This document shows, piece by piece, positions 31,374-35,117 of a stretch of 35,117 nt of DNA. The notes below the pieces were generated by a model. The model was not told the DNA's origin, made no database searches, and saw nothing but the letters and a program-made list of their open reading frames with translations. The DNA is from a virus. The number at the start of each line of letters is the position of its first letter. Within the stretch, counting starts at the first letter, position 1. Location of the stretch: positions 1-35,117 of the IMG/VR virus record IMGVR_UViG_3300007734_000619. One strand, given 5' to 3'. The position numbers and the translations under genes were made by a program.

Positions 31374-31573
31374 TTCCCGCACTCCTTAAAAACTTTTTTG
31401 ATGGCGGCGATAGCCGGAATTCTGACTGCACAAGCCGTTGTGTCTGGATGCATGAATCTCCACACCTCTAGCGCATTAAGCGCCAGCTTTAGCGCAGCTT
31501 GCGCGGCGGCGAGTTCGCGCTTGATCTTGTCAATCTCTGCGACTAGGTGCGCGTATCCCGGCTTGTCTTTCAT
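31370..31573 (-). CDS. Hypothetical protein ending KECGK (67 aa)
   Basis: Starts MKDKPGYAHLVAEIDKIKRE. A coiled-coil-like KRELAAAQAALKLALNALEV is followed by a WRFMHPDTT segment and the C-terminal KECGK. That end encodes the ribosome site (AAGGAG) of the next gene. It shares ELAAAQA and the C-terminal motif with the 125-aa gene upstream. No function recognised. Confidence 0.65.
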   Translation of the reverse strand: MKDKPGYAHLVAEIDKIKRELAAAQAALKLALNALEVWRFMHPDTTACAVRIPAIAAIKKVFKECGK

Positions 31574-31947
31574 TTCCCGCACTCCTTCATCGCCGCGTCG
31601 ATTGCGGCGTCAAGTGTGCTTCCTTCAGAAATATAAAAACCAATTGGCGTAATTGGATACCATTGAATCGCTACTTCCTTGCCAATTTCTGGTTTTTCGT
31701 AGTAACCCAAACGCTCATTAACGTTCACATACGCTCCTCCTTTTGCGGATTGCAACGTTTTACACAGCCACCGATACCTCTCTGCATCGGCTTGTGCGGC
31801 GGCAAGTTCGCGCTCCCGCACATCCTCAGGCGGGTGTGTGTAGAGTTTGTGTTTGCCGATTGGCAAATCCGGCAATGTGAATTTAGCGCCGCCTTTGTCA
31901 TTTAAAATTTCTATTTCCATTACAACAGGTTCCTCCCGGTGGTTCAT
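31570..31947 (-). CDS. Hypothetical accessory protein ending KECGK (125 aa)
   Basis: Starts MNHREEPVVMEIEILNDKGG. It has a KLYTHPPEDVRERELAAAQA region, often seen in modular accessory phage proteins. The C-terminal half (YEKPEIGKEVAIQWYPITPI, GFYISEGSTLDAAIDAAMK) has a fold-like pattern but no named family. ATGA overlaps at both ends. The alternative internal start MEIEIL (31920) lacks the junction ribosome site. Confidence 0.65.
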   Translation of the reverse strand: MNHREEPVVMEIEILNDKGGAKFTLPDLPIGKHKLYTHPPEDVRERELAAAQADAERYRWLCKTLQSAKGGAYVNVNERLGYYEKPEIGKEVAIQWYPITPIGFYISEGSTLDAAIDAAMKECGK

Positions 31948-32057
31948 TTCCCGCACTCCTTTGGCGTTATTTTATTTGCCGCTATTGTTCCATTGACAAC
32001 GCCCACAACAAAGGAGAGCGTTGAGCAAAACACAACTGCCCATACAATGGCTTTCAT
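31944..32057 (-). CDS. Micro-membrane protein ending KECGK (37 aa)
   Basis: Starts MKAIVWAVVFCSTLSFVVGV, one membrane or signal-like helix (res 3-22), then a short polar end ITPKECGK. ATGA overlaps bind it to the genes before and after, and its last codons hold the ribosome site for the next gene. A cleaved signal or anchored peptide are both possible. Confidence 0.6.
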   Translation of the reverse strand: MKAIVWAVVFCSTLSFVVGVVNGTIAANKITPKECGK

Positions 32058-32299
32058 TTCACTTCCTTGATACGAAATTCGTTAGCATTGCCAAACGCAT
32101 ACTCTTTTGGAACCCATCTACCATCGACGTTTGCATAGCAACCCCATTCGTAACGAGTCTCTATGCCAGTTCCTTTTTGGAAACCACGGCAATCTAAATA
32201 ATCAATGCCAACAGAAACCGCAATAATAAAAAAAATACATGCTGCAACTAACGCAATCAATAAAAATGGAACAATTACATCTTCGTAAAAGTCGTTCAT
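32054..32299 (-). CDS. Single-pass membrane protein with cysteine pair (81 aa)
   Basis: Starts MNDFYEDVIVPFLLIALVAA, one membrane helix (res 10-32). The outer domain IDYLDCRGFQKGTGIETRYE has two cysteines (C37, C54) that could form a disulphide outside the cytoplasm. A strong GGAGGTGA site sets the start. Small proteins with this CRGFQKGTGIET segment occur in other phages without known function. Possibly acts at the host envelope, for example in superinfection exclusion (inference). Confidence 0.7.
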   Translation of the reverse strand: MNDFYEDVIVPFLLIALVAACIFFIIAVSVGIDYLDCRGFQKGTGIETRYEWGCYANVDGRWVPKEYAFGNANEFRIKEVK

Positions 32300-32451
32300 T
32301 TCATCACCTCCCGATACTCCGCTATCGTTTTCTTGACATCAGTTTGCCCGGCTGGCGTCGGAACCCACTTGCCGTTGTCCAGCAAGTATTTGCCCCGGCT
32401 ACGCAAATAAGCGATAGCGGCAATTACCTTTTCGTCGTTTGTCTGAATCAT
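32296..32451 (-). CDS. Hypothetical protein (51 aa)
   Basis: Starts MIQTNDEKVIAAIAYLRSRG, then GKWVPTPAGQTDVKKTIAEY. Helical with a short central turn. ATGA overlaps on both sides. Its last codons contain the GGAGGTGA ribosome site of the next gene. No family recognised. Confidence 0.62.
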   Translation of the reverse strand: MIQTNDEKVIAAIAYLRSRGKYLLDNGKWVPTPAGQTDVKKTIAEYREVMK

Positions 32452-32612
32452 TTCCGTGTCTCCATGTATTTAGCGTAAGCATTAGCCAGTTCCAGATCGG
32501 CTTCTTTCCATTTTTTCGCCGTCGTGCTGGTCGGTGAGTTCATATACCTGCCTCTTGCCAACATAAACTTTTCAAGGACTACTTTGAATTGCGTCAGCGT
32601 CATCTTTTCCAT
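32448..32612 (-). CDS. Hypothetical protein (54 aa)
   Basis: Starts MEKMTLTQFKVVLEKFMLAR; basic and helical, with RGRYMNSPTSTTAKKWKEAD in the middle. Coupled by ATGA to the next gene and overlapping the previous one by 13 nt. No family recognised. Confidence 0.62.
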   Translation of the reverse strand: MEKMTLTQFKVVLEKFMLARGRYMNSPTSTTAKKWKEADLELANAYAKYMETRK

Positions 32613-32803
32613 TTGGTTGTGGCCCCCTTCAATATCTCGATGCGCTCCCGCGATACCCGCAAGCTGTTATACCGCTGGTGCAGGCGCTCCAGCACCACGA
32701 TGCGCCGCAGGTTGGCGCGTTCTTCGGTAAGCATGTCCAGCACCTCGGCTTCGGTCTTAGTGCCAAGGTTATGGTTTAGCTCACGCCAGGTTAGCTTTTT
32801 CAA
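32600..32803 (-). CDS. Hypothetical basic helical protein (67 aa), TTG start
   Basis: Starts MKKLTWRELNHNLGTKTEAE. TTG at 32803 is preferred because GGAGG lies 7 nt upstream; an earlier TTG at 32824 would add seven residues. LTWRELNHNL, EVLDMLTEERANLRRIVVLE and the basic C-terminus suggest an all-helical, perhaps DNA-binding, protein. It overlaps both neighbours. Confidence 0.6.
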   Translation of the reverse strand: MKKLTWRELNHNLGTKTEAEVLDMLTEERANLRRIVVLERLHQRYNSLRVSRERIEILKGATTKWKR

Positions 32804-32939
32804 TTTGTGCCTCCAGTTTGGCAATGGTTTCTATTACCTTAATTAACCCCCGTCGAGCGACGTTATACTGCCGCGTGCGGATTACTAACTCCCGTAGTGC
32901 GATCTTCAGTTTGGCTTTTGCCAGTTCTTTGCGTGTCAT
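32781..32939 (-). CDS. Hypothetical basic coiled-coil protein (52 aa)
   Basis: Starts MTRKELAKAKLKIALRELVI, with heptad-like spacing through TIAKLEAQIEKANLA. Overlaps the helicase stop by ATGA and the next gene by 23 nt. No family recognised. Confidence 0.62.
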   Translation of the reverse strand: MTRKELAKAKLKIALRELVIRTRQYNVARRGLIKVIETIAKLEAQIEKANLA

Positions 32940-34267
32940 TTCAGTGCCTCCATTGCTAGGTCAGATAAAGAGCGTTTGTCGTGCAGTGTTACGTAAATTT
33001 TCTCGTCAATAGTGTCCTCGGTCAGCAGGACGTAAACCCATACCTCATGCCGCTGGCCGCTGCGGTGCAGTCGCCCGTAGGTCTGCTCGAACAGTTCCAG
33101 TGACCACGGCAGCGACAGAAACACCATGTGACAACCACCGAATTGCAGGTTCAGGCCGTGGCCGGCAGACTTCGGATGCACCAGCAACAGCTTGACCTTG
33201 CCGGCGTTCCAGCGGTCGATGGCGTCCGGGTCGTCCAGCGTCGCCGCGCGCGGATACCGGCGCTGTAGTTCGGCCAGTTCCTCTTGGTATTGGTAGGCGA
33301 TGATCGTATTGGCGTGCTGGTTCTCGGCCAGCAGATCGGCCAGCGCCTCAAACTTGTGGTCGGAAAACCAGACCGCCGACTTGGTGGTGGTAAACTTGCC
33401 CGGACGGTCGCTTGGCGTTGTGCAGGTGTCGTAAACAAAACCGCTGCTCATCTGTTGCAGCTTGCCCGTGACAACCCCGGCGTTGGCCGCTACCGCCTGG
33501 GCGGTGGAAAACTGCACCATGAAATCCCTTTTCATGGCCTTGTATTCCCACATCTCCATCGTGCAGCGCATCTCGACGATGTGCAGCGGCGGCAGCTTGT
33601 CCTTGTATTCGCCAGCGTCCAAGACGAAGGTGGCCGGTTTAATGCGATCCATCACCATCGGCAGCGCGTCAGCGCGCGGCTCCCAATCGCCGTAATCCCG
33701 ATTGATGCAATGGAAATACTGCTGCAAGAAGGCACCCTTGCTGCGCCCGAGTAGCGTCTGGTCGATCACCTTGCACTGACCGAATACATCCTCCAGCCCG
33801 TTGCTGGTAAAGCTACCGGTCAAGCCCCACCGAATCGGAATAGCGTCCAGCACCTTCAACAGTGCCTTGAACCGCTTGCCGGACGGGTTCTTAAGCCGCG
33901 TCAATTCGTCGAACACCACACCATCAAAGCGCAACGGCTGTTCGGCCAGCCATTGCAGGTTGTCGTAGGTGGCGACTACGATCTGCACGCTGGCGTGCAA
34001 CGCCTTGACGCGTTGCGCCGGCGTGCCGGTGGCAACCGCCAGTGACAGGCCGGGTGCCCACAACTTGGCCTCCGTCGGCCAAACCGACTCGGCCACACGC
34101 TTTGGTGCAACAACCAAGAAGCGTTGCACCACGCCAGCGCGCAGCATGTCGCGCATGGCGGTCAGGGTCAACGCGGTCTTGCCCGCCCCGACGGGTGCGA
34201 GAATCATCGCGCGGTCCGACTCGTAGAGGAAGTCGGCGGCTATTTCTTGGTATGGTCTGAGAACCAT
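32936..34267 (-). CDS. SNF2-family DNA helicase / translocase
   Basis: 443 residues from ATG 34267, chosen because AGGTGG lies just upstream and MVLRPYQ is the usual start of the helicase core. Walker A APVGAGKT (24-31), motif II DELT (120-123, a DEAH-like variant), LTGSF (motif III), SAGHGLNLQ (motif V) and QTYGRLHRSGQR (395-406, motif VI) are all present. Such phage SNF2 proteins usually lie beside VRR-NUC and polymerase genes. They probably remodel protein-DNA complexes or branched DNA in replication. It overlaps the nuclease gene by 28 nt. Confidence 0.93.
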   Translation of the reverse strand: MVLRPYQEIAADFLYESDRAMILAPVGAGKTALTLTAMRDMLRAGVVQRFLVVAPKRVAESVWPTEAKLWAPGLSLAVATGTPAQRVKALHASVQIVVATYDNLQWLAEQPLRFDGVVFDELTRLKNPSGKRFKALLKVLDAIPIRWGLTGSFTSNGLEDVFGQCKVIDQTLLGRSKGAFLQQYFHCINRDYGDWEPRADALPMVMDRIKPATFVLDAGEYKDKLPPLHIVEMRCTMEMWEYKAMKRDFMVQFSTAQAVAANAGVVTGKLQQMSSGFVYDTCTTPSDRPGKFTTTKSAVWFSDHKFEALADLLAENQHANTIIAYQYQEELAELQRRYPRAATLDDPDAIDRWNAGKVKLLLVHPKSAGHGLNLQFGGCHMVFLSLPWSLELFEQTYGRLHRSGQRHEVWVYVLLTEDTIDEKIYVTLHDKRSLSDLAMEALK

Positions 34268-34521
34268 TCGTCCACCTGTCCTTTTGTCCATAAGCACGTA
34301 TACCGCTGTCCTAATTGGCGCATGTCCTCGGCAAACAAACCTTGCAGCTTGGATAACCGACCGCCGGGTTTCTTCAATTCCACAAACCACGTCGCCCCGT
34401 TCGGCAGACAGGCGATGCGATCTGCCACCCCGCGCTGCGCGGGTGAGCGAAACTTGTAAGTGCGCCCGCCGTTGCGCTGCACAACCCAGTCAAAATACTG
34501 TTCGACTTCTTTTTCTAGCAT
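34240..34521 (-). CDS. VRR-NUC domain nuclease (93 aa)
   Basis: Complete minimal PD-(D/E)XK nuclease: E6, KFRSPAQRGVADRI (res 23-36, D34), FVELKKPGGRLSKLQ (46-60, E48-x-K50, Q60). Phage VRR-NUC proteins stand alone and cut branched or single-strand/double-strand junction DNA, in line with its SNF2 helicase partner. The start at 34521 overlaps the XF1762 stop by 7 nt. Confidence 0.92.
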   Translation of the reverse strand: MLEKEVEQYFDWVVQRNGGRTYKFRSPAQRGVADRIACLPNGATWFVELKKPGGRLSKLQGLFAEDMRQLGQRYTCLWTKGQVDEWFSDHTKK

Positions 34522-34958
34522 TTACGTTCCCATCGGATACGGGAAATGCCCCCGCTGGCTATATCGGCGCGGGGCCGACTCGGTGTATCCCACCCCTTTC
34601 GGGGGGCTATTTCAGCTACTGCTGTCCATCCAGCACCACGCAAACTGGCGCCGGATTCGGTTCCTTGCGTATACGTTACGCATTTCAAATACCCTAACGC
34701 GGTGGCAGCGCGAACGATGGCGCCGTAGAGCATGGAGTTAGCATTGCGCGTGCCGTCTGTGCAGGTGCGCGTCACTTCTAACGTCAGCCCATCATCAAGC
34801 GCCCGCGCAACTGGCCGCCCCGCCGTAGCAATGCCCACCATCCGTTCGCCGTCGAACAAGCCAATACTGAATTTATGGCCCACCGGCGGTTTGTTGTGCC
34901 GGTGATGCTCGCGCACATACTCTTGTGCGGTTTTTAGTGATACGGGTTGGATGACCAT
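34515..34958 (-). CDS. XF1762 family protein (copy B, complete, GNAT-like)
   Basis: 147 residues from ATG 34958, MVIQPVSLKTAQEYV, the same start as copy A at 1-174; a longer start at 34979 is not supported by the paralogue. HHRHNKPPVGHKFSIGLF (res 18-35), RMVGIATAGRPVAR, LEVTRTC and DGTRNANSMLYGAIVRAA (about res 68-85) suggest an acyltransferase-like (GNAT) fold, with the last block near the acetyl-CoA site. The substrate is unknown. First gene of the minus-strand accessory chain, next to a divergent plus-strand promoter. Confidence 0.85.
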   Translation of the reverse strand: MVIQPVSLKTAQEYVREHHRHNKPPVGHKFSIGLFDGERMVGIATAGRPVARALDDGLTLEVTRTCTDGTRNANSMLYGAIVRAATALGYLKCVTYTQGTESGASLRGAGWTAVAEIAPRKGWDTPSRPRADIASGGISRIRWERKC

Positions 34959-34968
34959 GTAAAAAAGT

Positions 34969-34998
34969 TTAGCACACAAATAAAAAGTGTGGTATTAT
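34969..34998 (+). promoter_or_regulatory. Candidate sigma70 promoter at right edge
   Basis: TTAGCA (34969-34974) and TATTAT (34993-34998) with an 18-bp spacer. The arrangement and distance to the start (ATG 35030 after AAAGGA at 35017-35022) copy the left-edge promoter at 204-233, although with weaker hexamers. Confidence 0.55.
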
Positions 34999-35029
34999 TT
35001 TTTCTCCACCTCAAATAAAGGACAGTCAA

Positions 35030-35117
35030 ATGGAATACCACGGTGATGAAGATTCCGCAAAGAATTGACCGAGCGCCAGTTGGAAGTGGCCCTCGAAGAA
35101 GTCGTCGAGTGCATCCT
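35030..35117 (+). CDS. Partial small gene at window edge with apparent frameshift
   Basis: ATG at 35030 behind AAAGGA begins MEYHGDEDSAKN and then hits TGA (35066-35068). The frame beginning at 35065 reads LTERQLEVALEEVVECI to the edge, which looks like real protein. One extra G near 35064 would join them as MEYHGDEDSAKE-LTERQLEV. This is either a sequencing or assembly error at a contig end, or a broken gene. No family recognised. Confidence 0.45.

Larger units (their letters stand above)
31370..31961 (-). repeat. Three identical 18-nt gene junctions (KECGK stop-start)
   Basis: AAGGAGTGCGGGAAATGA, read on minus, occurs exactly at 31387-31370, 31587-31570 and 31961-31944. In each it encodes the C-terminal KECGK plus stop of one gene, supplies the AAGGAG ribosome site, and provides the overlapping ATG of the next. 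Confidence 0.9.

Noticed and set aside
1-35117. Direct terminal repeat closing the window as a circular genome
   Set aside because: The ends are homologous but only roughly 80-85 percent identical by eye, and the genes following each copy differ.
1-35117. tRNA genes, integrase, transposase or a phage RNA polymerase
   Set aside because: None recognised on either strand by reading; a tRNAscan-SE or HMM search would settle tRNAs.

Overview
The window is most of the genome of a short-tailed, tailed double-stranded DNA phage (Caudoviricetes, podovirus-like virion). The short tail is inferred from a portal, scaffold, HK97-fold-type capsid protein, head-tail adaptor, beta-rich tail nozzle and three large Ala/Gly/Gln-rich internal (ejection) proteins, with no tape measure, sheath or tail-tube gene. 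No integrase or excisionase is recognisable and no phage RNA polymerase is present, so a virulent phage using host RNA polymerase is the simplest reading. Good sigma70-type promoters, Shine-Dalgarno sites, GC-rich sequence by eye, a 3TM-type holin, a GH108 endolysin and XF1762-family proteins suggest a proteobacterial host. The host cannot be named from the sequence.

Layout: four transcription blocks alternate in direction. (1) 264-6473, plus: a DUF2800 PD-(D/E)XK/Fe-S nuclease-like protein, an unknown protein, a family A DNA polymerase with 3'-5' exonuclease, and a primase-helicase. (2) 9090-6499, minus: an early accessory block with a two-domain beta-clamp-like protein and seven small unknown genes. 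Several of these start codons are preceded by a CTAACC repeat. (3) 9426-30920, plus: a small possible DNA-binding protein, a 54-unit octanucleotide satellite, terminase small and large subunits, portal, three fibre-region genes, small proteins including an FmdB-like zinc ribbon, scaffold, capsid, possible decoration protein, DUF6496/DUF6321-like small proteins, adaptor, nozzle, collar fibre, internal virion proteins, and a lysis cassette. (4) 34958-30889, minus: XF1762 protein, VRR-NUC nuclease, SNF2 helicase, then ten small genes. All 13 overlap their neighbours, with no intergenic base.

The replication genes form one set: helicase-primase, PolA, a candidate sliding clamp, SNF2 translocase, and two nuclease-fold proteins. 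The divergent region 9091-9425 carries an AT-rich core between perfect inverted repeats and is the best candidate for an origin and control region. The satellite lies just upstream of the terminase and could be part of the packaging region.

Both window ends carry homologous but diverged copies of the XF1762 gene next to a divergent promoter. The window is therefore not closed by an identical terminal repeat. It probably sits in a slightly larger genome with a duplicated promoter-plus-XF1762 module. Several real small genes (44, 58, 59, 54, 51, 37, 51, 54, 52 and possibly 19 aa) were found by direct translation.
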